The notes beneath the pieces are model-generated. The model had not been told where the DNA came from and made no database searches. It worked only from the letters and a program-made list of their open reading frames with translations. Positions 16,756 through 24,605 of a stretch of DNA of 64,000 nucleotides are shown piece after piece; the first letter of the stretch is position 1, and the number at the start of each line of letters is the position of its first letter. Source of the DNA: Streptomyces yatensis (lineage in GTDB: Bacteria > Actinomycetota > Actinomycetes > Streptomycetales > Streptomycetaceae). The stretch is from contig NZ_CP072941.1 in NCBI RefSeq assembly GCF_018069625.1, positions 3,906,001 to 3,970,000 of the forward strand, in the 5' to 3' direction. Both the position numbers and the translations under genes were made by a program.

Positions 16756-18264
16756 GTGTCCCGACCTCTGCGCCTCGGTGCGCTGTCCACCGCCCTGCTG
16801 CTGGCCGTCCTGGCCGCCGGATGCGGTGGCGGCGGCGGACGGCCGGACACCTCGGCCCACCAGAAGCTGAACTGGTCCAGCTGCCCCGCCCCCTCCCCGG
16901 ACCAGGACGCGGCCGCCACCAAGGCCCCGGGCGGGCAGTGGGAGTGCGCGACGCTCCACGCACCGCTGGACTACCGCAAGCCGCACGGCCGGACCATCGG
17001 CATCGCCATGATCCGCGCCAAGGCCACCGACCGGCGCCACCGGATCGGCTCGCTCATCTTCAACTTCGGCGGCCCCGGCGGTTCGGGCGTGGCCACCCTC
17101 CCGGCCCTCGCCAACAGCTACAAGCAGTTGCGCACCCGCTACGACCTGGTCAGCTTCGATCCGCGCGGCGTCGGCCGCAGCAGCGGGGTGCGCTGCCTCG
17201 GGGACCGGCAGCTCGACGCCTACTACGCCGCCGACTCCACCCCGGACAACAAGGCCGAGGTGCAGAGCCAGCTCCGCCGGGTCAAGACCTACGCCGCCGC
17301 CTGCGAGAAGAACTCCGGCCCGATCCTGCCCTACGTCGGCACCACCAACGCCGCCCGCGACATGGACCTCATGCGCGGCGTCCTCGGCGACAAGAAGATG
17401 CACTACTTCGGCGTCTCCTACGGCACCGAACTCGGCGGCGTCTACGCCCATCTGTTCCCGAAGAAGGTGGGGCGCGCCCTCTTCGACGGGGTCGTGGACC
17501 CCATGCAGACACCCGAGCAGGGCGCGCTCGCCCAGGCCAAGGGGTTTCAGCGCGCCCTGAGCGACTATCTGAAGGCGTGCACCAAGAGCACCGTCTCCAG
17601 CTGCCCCACCCAGCCCCGGATCCGCACGCTGCTGAAGCGGCTCGACAGCCGTCCGGTGCGCGGCTACGGCGGCCGGAAGCTGACCGAGTCCCTGGCCGAC
17701 GGCGGCATCGCGCAGTCCCTGTACTCCCGGGACTACTGGCAGTACCTCACCCAGGGGATCGCGGGCGCCCAGCAGGGCGACGGCAGAATCCTGCTGGCCC
17801 TGGGCGACGCCTTGAACGGCCGCGGCCCGGACGGCCACTACAGCACCCTGCAGTCCGCGCTGACCGCCATCACCTGCGCCGACTTCAAGCAGCGCTATAC
17901 GGTCGCCGACATCGAGCGGAAGCTGCCCACCTTCCGTAAGGTCTCCCCCGTCTTCGGCGACATGATGGCGTGGGGCCTGACGCAGTGCACCGACTGGCCG
18001 GTCCGCGGCGCCTGGACCACGCCCGACGTCAGCGCCAAGGGGGCCGCCCCGATCCTGGTCGTCGGCAACACCGGTGACCCGGCCACCCCGTACGAGGGCG
18101 CGGGGCGGATGGCGAAGGAGCTGGGGCCGGGGGTCGGGGTCGAGCTCACCTACAAGGGCGAGGGCCATGGGGCGTACGACGGCGGCAACGCCTGCGTCCG
18201 AAAGACCGTCAACGCCTATCTGCTGCAGGGCAAGGTGCCGGAGAAGGGCAAGGTCTGCGGCTAG
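16756..18264 (+). CDS. Alpha/beta-hydrolase lipoprotein, tripeptidyl-aminopeptidase (TAP) type
   Basis: Exported peptidase of family S33, 502 aa. A lipoprotein signal ends at the lipobox LAAGC (Cys23). The fold markers are GGPGGSG (oxyanion region), DPRGVGRS, and the nucleophile elbow GVSYG with Ser221. C-terminal acid and base are provided by GNTGDPATPYEG and GHGAY. Such enzymes trim tripeptides from secreted proteins or other small substrates. The gene is followed after 123 nt by a close paralogue in the same direction, a tandem duplication. Confidence 0.9.
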   Translation: MSRPLRLGALSTALLLAVLAAGCGGGGGRPDTSAHQKLNWSSCPAPSPDQDAAATKAPGGQWECATLHAPLDYRKPHGRTIGIAMIRAKATDRRHRIGSLIFNFGGPGGSGVATLPALANSYKQLRTRYDLVSFDPRGVGRSSGVRCLGDRQLDAYYAADSTPDNKAEVQSQLRRVKTYAAACEKNSGPILPYVGTTNAARDMDLMRGVLGDKKMHYFGVSYGTELGGVYAHLFPKKVGRALFDGVVDPMQTPEQGALAQAKGFQRALSDYLKACTKSTVSSCPTQPRIRTLLKRLDSRPVRGYGGRKLTESLADGGIAQSLYSRDYWQYLTQGIAGAQQGDGRILLALGDALNGRGPDGHYSTLQSALTAITCADFKQRYTVADIERKLPTFRKVSPVFGDMMAWGLTQCTDWPVRGAWTTPDVSAKGAAPILVVGNTGDPATPYEGAGRMAKELGPGVGVELTYKGEGHGAYDGGNACVRKTVNAYLLQGKVPEKGKVCG

Positions 18265-18387
18265 GACCTGATCCGAACGACAGACCCTGGCCCCGGGGCC
18301 GCGCCCGGGCCCGCGCTCGCGAACCGTGACGGCATTGAGAAGAAGTTCGGACGATTCCGCCCCCGCCTCCTCATAGGATCTCCGGAT

Positions 18388-19992
18388 ATGCCGAGTTCCC
18401 CACGCACCATACGGACCAGGGCGCTGGTCTCCATGACCGCCATGGTCGCCCTCATCGCCGTCGCGGGCTGCGACGGAGACGGGGGAAGCGAGCAGGGCAA
18501 GGCCTCGGCCAAGCCCTCGGCGCCGGCCCCGGCCGCGCCCTCGGGCTCCGGGCTGCCGGGCTCGCTCACCGGTCAGAAGCTCAACTGGTCGTCCTGCCCT
18601 GCCCCGACCGCGATCCAGGGCACCGGTGAGAAGCCCGGAGACGAGTGGGAATGCGCCACGCTCAAGGCGCCGCTCGACTACGCGAAGCCCAAGGGCGAGA
18701 CCATCGATCTGGCCATGATCCGTGCCAAGGCGAACGGGCGGGGCAAGCGCATCGGCTCCCTGGTGTTCAACTTCGGCGGACCCGGCGGCTCCGGTGTCTC
18801 CTCGCTGCCCGGTTTCGCCGCCGCCTACGACACCTTGCGCTCCCGCTATGACCTGGTGAGCTTCGATCCGCGCGGGGTCGGGGAGAGCGCCGGGGTGACC
18901 TGCCAGAGCGACAAGCAGATCGACGCCTCCGACTCCGTCGACGGCACTCCGGACGACGACGCCGAGGTCAAGACGGCGATGGCGGACGCCAGGGCGTTCA
19001 TCAAGGGCTGCCAGAAGCGTTCCGGCACGGTGCTCGCCCATGTGGACACCGTGAGCGCCGCCCGTGACATGGACCTCATGCGGCAGGTGCTCGGCGACGA
19101 CAAGCTCTCGTACTTCGGCATCTCCTACGGCACCGAACTCGGCGGCGTCTACGCCCACCTCTTCCCCGGCCGGGTGGGACGCGCGGTCCTGGACGCCGTG
19201 GTCGACCCCACCGAGGACCCCGAGCAGGGCTCCTACGGCCAGGCGAAGGGGTTCCAGCTCGCGCTGGACAACTACCTCGAGGACTGCGCCAAGAAGGGCG
19301 CGGCCTGCCCGACCGGCGGCGATCCGGCGGCCGGCACGGACCGGATCGTCGACTTCCTGAAGCGGCTCGACAAGAAGCCGCTGTCCACCGAGAGCGGCCG
19401 CAAGCTCACCCAGGACGGGGCGCTGAGCGGGATCGCCGCCGCGCTCTACGACAAGGAGAGCTGGAAGTACCTGACGCTCGGGCTGCAGGAGGCGATCCAG
19501 CTCGACGAGGGCAATCTGCTGCTCGCGATGGCGGATTCCATGTCCGGCCGCGACGACGACGGCCACTACAGCAACATCAACGCCGCCAATGCCGCGATCA
19601 ACTGCGTGGACGACAGGCAGCGTTACACGGTGACCGATGTGAAGGCGCAGCTGCCGCGCTTCCGCAAGGCGTCACCGGTCTTCGGCGAGTATCTGGCCTG
19701 GGGCCTGCTCGGCTGCACCGACTGGCCGGTGGAGGGCACCACGGACACCCCGGACGTCAGCGCCAAGGGCTCGGCGCCGATCCTCGTGGTCGGCAACACC
19801 GGCGACCCGGCCACCCCGTACGAGGGGGCGCGGAAGATGGTCGAGGAGCTGGGCAAGGGCGTGGGCGTCGAGGTCACCTACAGGGGGCAGGGCCATGGCG
19901 CGTACAACAGCGGCAACGCCTGTATGACGAAGACCGTGAACGCCTATCTGCTGGACGGGAAGGTGCCCGCGAGCGGCACGACCTGCCGGTAA
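18388..19992 (+). CDS. Alpha/beta-hydrolase lipoprotein, TAP type (second copy)
   Basis: Paralogue of the preceding gene, 534 aa, with lipobox VAGC (Cys28), GGPGGSG, DPRGVGES, nucleophile GISYG (Ser246) and the same acid/histidine segments (GDPATPYEG, GHGAY). It differs mainly in a longer N-terminal linker rich in alanine and proline after the lipid anchor, and an insertion near the lid (GGDPAAGTDR). The shared aspartate-rich lid suggests related but not identical substrates. A strong hairpin terminator follows. Confidence 0.9.
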   Translation: MPSSPRTIRTRALVSMTAMVALIAVAGCDGDGGSEQGKASAKPSAPAPAAPSGSGLPGSLTGQKLNWSSCPAPTAIQGTGEKPGDEWECATLKAPLDYAKPKGETIDLAMIRAKANGRGKRIGSLVFNFGGPGGSGVSSLPGFAAAYDTLRSRYDLVSFDPRGVGESAGVTCQSDKQIDASDSVDGTPDDDAEVKTAMADARAFIKGCQKRSGTVLAHVDTVSAARDMDLMRQVLGDDKLSYFGISYGTELGGVYAHLFPGRVGRAVLDAVVDPTEDPEQGSYGQAKGFQLALDNYLEDCAKKGAACPTGGDPAAGTDRIVDFLKRLDKKPLSTESGRKLTQDGALSGIAAALYDKESWKYLTLGLQEAIQLDEGNLLLAMADSMSGRDDDGHYSNINAANAAINCVDDRQRYTVTDVKAQLPRFRKASPVFGEYLAWGLLGCTDWPVEGTTDTPDVSAKGSAPILVVGNTGDPATPYEGARKMVEELGKGVGVEVTYRGQGHGAYNSGNACMTKTVNAYLLDGKVPASGTTCR

Positions 19993-20047
19993 GGGGCGCA
20001 GGGAGCATGGAGAGGCCCGGATCGCCGTAAGGGGCTCATGGAAACGG

Positions 20048-20091
20048 CCAGGGGGCCGGATCGCCGTCGGCGCGGCGGTCCGGCCCCCTGG
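20048..20091. terminator. Hairpin terminator between convergent genes
   Basis: A perfect 13-bp stem (CCAGGGGGCCGGA with TCCGGCCCCCTGG) closes a loop of 18 nt between the second peptidase gene and moeZ. There is no T-tract, as often in Streptomyces. It can serve both strands. Confidence 0.8.
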
Positions 20092-20110
20092 TGCGCGGTG
20101 CGTCAGGAGA

Positions 20111-21289
20111 TCAGTAGACCGGCTTGTCGGGCTCGATCTGATTGACCCAGCCGATCACGCCGCCGCCCACATGGACGGCGTCGGAGAAGCCCGCGGACTT
20201 CAGGACGGCCAGGACCTCCGCCGACCGGACACCCGTCTTGCAATGCAAGACGATCTTCTTGTCCTGCGGCAGGTCCTGGAGGGCGCCGCCCATCAGGAAG
20301 TCGTTCTTCGGGATCAGCCGGGCGCCGGGGATCGAGACGATCTCGTACTCGTTCGGCTCGCGGACATCGATGATGTCGATGCTCTCGCCGTCGTCGATCC
20401 ACTCCTTGAGCTGCTTGGGAGTGATCGTCGAACCGGCGGCCGCCTCCTGGGCCTCCTCCGACACCACACCGCAGAACGCCTCGTAGTCGATCAGCTCGGT
20501 GACGGTCGGGTTCGGACCGCAGACCGCGCAGTCGGGGTCCTTGCGGACCTTGACCTGGCGGTAGGTCATCTCCAGGGCGTCGTAGATCATCAGACGCCCG
20601 ACCAGCGGGTCCCCGGTGCCGGTGAGCACCTTGATGGCCTCGGTGACCTGGATCGAGCCGATGGAGGCGCACAGCACGCCCAGCACGCCGCCCTCGGCGC
20701 AGGACGGGACCATGCCGGGGGGCGGGGGCTCCGGGTACAGGCAGCGGTAGCAGGGGCCGTGCTCGGACCAGAAGACCGACGCCTGGCCGTCGAAGCGGTA
20801 GATCGAACCCCAGACGTACGGCTTGTTCAGCAGCACGCACGCGTCGTTGACCAGATAGCGGGTGGCGAAGTTGTCGGTGCCGTCCACGATCAGGTCGTAC
20901 TGGGAGAAGATCTCCATCACGTTGTCCGCCTCGAGGCGGCCCTCGTGCAGCACGACGTTGACGTACGGGTTGATGCCGAGGACCGAGTCACGGGCGGACT
21001 CCGCCTTGGGGCGGCCGATGTCCGACTGGCTGTGGATGATCTGGCGCTGCAGGTTGGACTCGTCGACCTCGTCGAACTCCACGATGCCGAGGGTGCCCAC
21101 GCCGGCCGCGGCGAGGTACATCAGGGCCGGAGAGCCGAGGCCGCCCGCGCCCACACAGAGCACCTTGGCGTTCTTCAGCCGCTTCTGCCCGTCCATCCCG
21201 ACATCCGGGATGATCAGATGGCGTGAGTACCTGCGGACCTCGTCGACGGTGAGCTCGGAAGCCGGCTCGACCAGCGGTGGCAGCGACAC
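20111..21289 (-). CDS. moeZ: Adenylyltransferase/sulfurtransferase MoeZ
   Basis: Two-domain enzyme of 392 aa. A ThiF/MoeB-like adenylation domain (GAGGLGSP nucleotide loop near residue 47, zinc pairs CYRC and CAVC) is followed by a rhodanese domain with active-site loop CKTGVRS near the C-terminus. It activates and sulfurates the C-terminal glycine of small carrier proteins. In actinomycetes this supplies sulfur for molybdopterin, cysteine and thio-natural products. The GTG at 21289 has GGAG about 8 nt upstream and gives the standard length; the frame extends upstream but is not supported. Confidence 0.95.
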   Translation of the reverse strand: MSLPPLVEPASELTVDEVRRYSRHLIIPDVGMDGQKRLKNAKVLCVGAGGLGSPALMYLAAAGVGTLGIVEFDEVDESNLQRQIIHSQSDIGRPKAESARDSVLGINPYVNVVLHEGRLEADNVMEIFSQYDLIVDGTDNFATRYLVNDACVLLNKPYVWGSIYRFDGQASVFWSEHGPCYRCLYPEPPPPGMVPSCAEGGVLGVLCASIGSIQVTEAIKVLTGTGDPLVGRLMIYDALEMTYRQVKVRKDPDCAVCGPNPTVTELIDYEAFCGVVSEEAQEAAAGSTITPKQLKEWIDDGESIDIIDVREPNEYEIVSIPGARLIPKNDFLMGGALQDLPQDKKIVLHCKTGVRSAEVLAVLKSAGFSDAVHVGGGVIGWVNQIEPDKPVY

Positions 21290-21374
21290 GGGGACTCCGT
21301 AAGGGAAGGGAGCAAACGGTTCACCCCCGCGTGAGCGGGGAGGTTTTCTTCTCGTAACACTGCCACGCCCCATC

Positions 21375-22142
21375 TCATTCCATGACACGTGGTCCGAGTC
21401 GCGAGACGATTTCGTCCCAGTAGCCGGGCAGGGCCTTCCAGGGGGCATCCGCGCAGGTCCGCCCCTCAGGATGCGCCGTACGGTCGGTGAAGTAGATCGT
21501 GCCCGCGCCCTGCCAGCGGGCGATCCTCAGCGCTTCCTCGAGGTGACGGCGGGGGACGCCGTGCACCTGGTGGCAGAACCGTTCGGGCGGATAGCCCGCC
21601 GTCCACTCGGCCACCTGGGACCAACGGTAGTCCGCCCACGACCCCCGGAAGGTCACCAGCTGATCGGCGAGCTCCATATAGCCCTCATGCGGGTGGATGC
21701 CCTGGCCGAGGACCAGATACGCCCCGCCCAGCAGCGCCCGCAGCGTGGCCACCGTGCGGCGGACGTCCGGCAGACCGGGGCGGTCCACCGGGCAGCGGTC
21801 CAGACAGAAGCCGTCCACCTGGTACCAGTCCAGGAAGTGGTTCGCGTCACTGATCAGCTCGCCGAAGGGCCGGGTGCCGCACCGCAGATCGAGGTGGCCC
21901 AGCACTCGTACGCCCGTGGCGCGCAGCCTCGACGCCGCCGTAAGGCAGTGCGGATCCCGGCTGGTGCCGGGGCCGCGGGAGACGTTGAGGACGGCCCAGT
22001 GCAGGGGCGTGCCGGGGCGGGTGAGCTCGGCCCACTCGGTGGGCGCGACCAGGGGGTGGGCGTAGCCGGGCACGCCGAAGCCCAGCCGGTCGGCGGTGGC
22101 CGGGGCGTCCTGCGAGGGGCCCGCGGGGATCAGATGCGACAT
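21375..22142 (-). CDS. Spherulin-4/GH135-like protein, probably catalytically divergent
   Basis: A 255-aa single-domain TIM-barrel protein of the spherulation-specific family 4. Family anchors are clear: VPGYAHPL at the first strand, WAVLNVSRGPGT, GVRVLGHLDL, YQVDGF and GIHPHEGY. Fungal Sph3 (GH135) of this family cleaves galactosaminogalactan and related polymers. Here the VDGxFxDE and VxFE motifs, which hold the acids of active members as I recall them, read VDGFCLDR and VTFRGS: both glutamates appear replaced by arginine. No signal peptide is present, so it may bind rather than cut polysaccharide in the cytosol. It overlaps the upstream epimerase gene by 13 nt, so translation is probably coupled. 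Confidence 0.75.
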   Translation of the reverse strand: MSHLIPAGPSQDAPATADRLGFGVPGYAHPLVAPTEWAELTRPGTPLHWAVLNVSRGPGTSRDPHCLTAASRLRATGVRVLGHLDLRCGTRPFGELISDANHFLDWYQVDGFCLDRCPVDRPGLPDVRRTVATLRALLGGAYLVLGQGIHPHEGYMELADQLVTFRGSWADYRWSQVAEWTAGYPPERFCHQVHGVPRRHLEEALRIARWQGAGTIYFTDRTAHPEGRTCADAPWKALPGYWDEIVSRLGPRVME

Positions 22143-23182
22143 GCCGCCTCCATCCAGATGTCGGCGAGGGACTCCTCCAGCGGGATCCGGGAGCGCCAGC
22201 CGAGCCGGTCGCGGGCGGTGCGCACATCGGCCTGCTGCCAGCTGCCGCAGCCGTCCGGGTAGGGAAAGGTGGTCGCGTTGCCGGAGCCTGCCGGGACGCC
22301 GCCGTGCTCGCCCGCCGTCTGGGGGTGAGCGGGCGCGTGGCCGTGGGCGGTGGCATGGGCGTGGGCCGTGCCATGGGGGTGGGCGGGCGCCGGGATATGG
22401 CCGGCGGCGGCCGGGACGCGCCCAGGCGGGCCGTCGATCTCGTGCAGGGCGCCGCCGAAGCCCGCGACCCTGGCGAGCACGGAGGCCGCCTCGCGGAGCC
22501 GTACGGCGCGCCCGCTGCCGATGTTGACGACACCCTGCGCGGCCGACAGCGAGGCCGCGTGGACCGCCCGCGCCACGTCCCGTACGTCCACGAAGTCGCG
22601 CTGCACGCCGAGGCCGCTCAGCTTGAGCTCGCTCTCCCCGGACTGCATCGCGCGCCGCATCGCCTCGGCCAGCCGCCCCAGCGGCGAACCGGCCGGAGTG
22701 CCGGGCCCCACGGGCGAGAAGACCCGCAGCACCACCGCGTCAAGACCGGAGCCCAGCACCAGCTCGGTCGCGGCGAGCTTGCTCACGCCGTACGGGCCGC
22801 CGGGGCGCGGCACGGCGTCCTCGGCGGTCGAGGAGCCGGGCTGCGAGGGCCCGTACTCGGCGGAGCAGCCGATCTGGACCAGGCGGGCGCCGCAGCCGCT
22901 GCGGCGCAGCGACTCGCAGACGGTCGCCACGGCGACGGTGTTGTGCCGGGTGAGCTCGCGCGCCCCGCCGCGGGTCGCCCCGGCGCAGTTGATCACGACG
23001 CCGGGGTGGACCGCGTTGAGGAAGCGGGTGAGCGCCCCGGGGCTGCCGTTGGACAGGTCGAACCGCACATCGGCGTCATCGCCGCGCCCGAGCGCGGTGA
23101 GCTGGACAGCGGGGTCGGCAAGCAGGTGTTCGGCGACATAGCGGCCGAGAAATCCGCCGGATCCGAGCAACAGGACTCTCAT
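22130..23182 (-). CDS. NAD-dependent epimerase/dehydratase (extended SDR)
   Basis: Sugar-nucleotide-type extended short-chain dehydrogenase, 350 aa. The dinucleotide motif GSGGFLG is at residues 7-13. The catalytic YGVSK lies near 150 with an upstream serine in IGCSAEYG. The likely substrate is a UDP- or dTDP-sugar, but the specificity is not readable. A histidine/alanine-rich insertion (about 265-300, repeated AHP/HAHA units) interrupts the C-terminal substrate domain and is not a normal family feature. It is the third gene of the glycosyltransferase block and overlaps the spherulin-like gene. Confidence 0.85.
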   Translation of the reverse strand: MRVLLLGSGGFLGRYVAEHLLADPAVQLTALGRGDDADVRFDLSNGSPGALTRFLNAVHPGVVINCAGATRGGARELTRHNTVAVATVCESLRRSGCGARLVQIGCSAEYGPSQPGSSTAEDAVPRPGGPYGVSKLAATELVLGSGLDAVVLRVFSPVGPGTPAGSPLGRLAEAMRRAMQSGESELKLSGLGVQRDFVDVRDVARAVHAASLSAAQGVVNIGSGRAVRLREAASVLARVAGFGGALHEIDGPPGRVPAAAGHIPAPAHPHGTAHAHATAHGHAPAHPQTAGEHGGVPAGSGNATTFPYPDGCGSWQQADVRTARDRLGWRSRIPLEESLADIWMEAACRI

Positions 23183-23294
23183 CGCTCGCGCCTCCCCGTG
23201 CGGGCACGCTGATCGGTCGTGTCGCAGCTCATGTGGTTGCTCCTCGGACTCATTTAAGGGGGAAGGACGGGGGGTGGCGGGTTCGGTGGGCGCC

Positions 23295-24605
23295 TTACGG
23301 GGCGCGGTTCGGGGCGGTGCCGGTGGCAGGGGCGGTACGGGCGGTACGCGCGCCGGGGCCGCCGTGGGCGGAGGCCCGGCACAGGGCGCCGAACGCGTGG
23401 ATCAGCAGCGCGAGCGCGGCGGCGCCGCAGGCGGCCACGGGGATGGCGGCCGCGCCCTGGGCGGCGGTCAGCCGGGCCACGGGCGCGCCGAGCGGCGCGG
23501 CGCCCGGCAGCCGGGCGGCCGCGGCCGTCGCCAGGGCCACGGCCTGGACCGCACAGGCCACGGCGGTGCCGATCAGCGCTGCTCTGCGGAAGCCGTGGAC
23601 GGCGAGCAGCCGGGCGAGGAACAGCAGCCCGCAGAGGGCCAGGACGGCCGTCTCGGCCATCGAGGGCGGCGTGGCGACGGGAGGTGATCCGGGCACGGCC
23701 AGCCGGGCCGCGAGCACCAGGCCCGCCAGAGCGCACAGGAAGGCCGTCACCACACCCGCGAACAGCGGGCGCACCCCCGCCGCGAACTCCTCGAGACCAC
23801 GGCTGACCGCCAGCCTGCGGCGCGCCCTTACGGCGAACCAGCGGGCACACCACGCGGCGGGCGCGACGGCCAGGGCGAGGAGGACGGCGGTCTGCGTCGC
23901 GGGCACCGCTTCGTAGGGGCGGCGGCCGTCGAGGAGCCCGGTGAGCAGCCAGTCCCCGACGGCGGCGTAGCCGAGGAGCCAGCCGGTGCCGAGGGCGTAC
24001 GCGATACGGCCCCCTCGTCCGCGCCCATGGACGCGCAGGGGCCCGCGGCGCAGGCACAGCCACAGGGCGATGACCGTCAGGGCGGCGCCGCCCGCGCCCA
24101 CGGCGAGGCCGACGGTGGCGTCCTTACGGATGGCATCGACGCGGAGGGCGGCGGAGGCGGCCGCCGCGCACAGGGCGCCCGGCAGCAGCCACAGCGCCCC
24201 GAGCGCGATGCGCGCCGCGAGCGCGCGCCCCGGCGCGGGGGCGGCCGGGGGTGCGGGCTCCTCGGCGCGCGGCACCCGGGCGTACAACTCCTCGGCGAGC
24301 GAGAAGACATCGCGGTGCCGGAAGCGCGCGGCGGTGCGGTCGGTCACACCGTGGGCCTCCAGCCCGGCGGCGATCTCCAGCGGATCGACGGCGCGGGCGC
24401 ACAGGTCGTGGTGGTGGTGCATCAGCGCCCGCACCGGATCGGCGGGCCCCCGCCGCCCCTTCCCCTGTCCCCTTCCGGCGCCGGTGCGCGCGGAGGCCTC
24501 GTCCGGCCGCCGGGAGACCGGCACCCGGACCTCGGACAGGGCGCCGAGGCCACGGTCGGAGGAGGCCGGACCGAACGGGCCGTTCCACCGGGGAGGCGTG
24601 GTCAT
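23295..24605 (-). CDS. Polytopic membrane protein of the exopolysaccharide-like block
   Basis: A 436-aa protein. The N-terminal cytosolic part of about 130 residues contains a histidine-rich helical segment (LMHHHHDLCARAVDP, then AAGLEAHGVTDRTAARF). At least eight hydrophobic segments follow between about 130 and 425. I recognise no transporter family; it is too short and differently spaced for a normal PelG. Its ATG overlaps the glycosyltransferase stop by 4 nt (ATGA), so the two are translationally coupled, and a role in moving or polymerising the glycan is inferred from that. The stop codon TAA is formed within a CCGTAAGG octamer. Confidence 0.75.
   Translation of the reverse strand: MTTPPRWNGPFGPASSDRGLGALSEVRVPVSRRPDEASARTGAGRGQGKGRRGPADPVRALMHHHHDLCARAVDPLEIAAGLEAHGVTDRTAARFRHRDVFSLAEELYARVPRAEEPAPPAAPAPGRALAARIALGALWLLPGALCAAAASAALRVDAIRKDATVGLAVGAGGAALTVIALWLCLRRGPLRVHGRGRGGRIAYALGTGWLLGYAAVGDWLLTGLLDGRRPYEAVPATQTAVLLALAVAPAAWCARWFAVRARRRLAVSRGLEEFAAGVRPLFAGVVTAFLCALAGLVLAARLAVPGSPPVATPPSMAETAVLALCGLLFLARLLAVHGFRRAALIGTAVACAVQAVALATAAAARLPGAAPLGAPVARLTAAQGAAAIPVAACGAAALALLIHAFGALCRASAHGGPGARTARTAPATGTAPNRAP

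Noticed and set aside
13602-16922. Very long minus-strand frame opposite the flippase-like gene
   Set aside because: High-GC genes leave stop-free antisense frames; its product is low-complexity and the plus strand has clear motifs.
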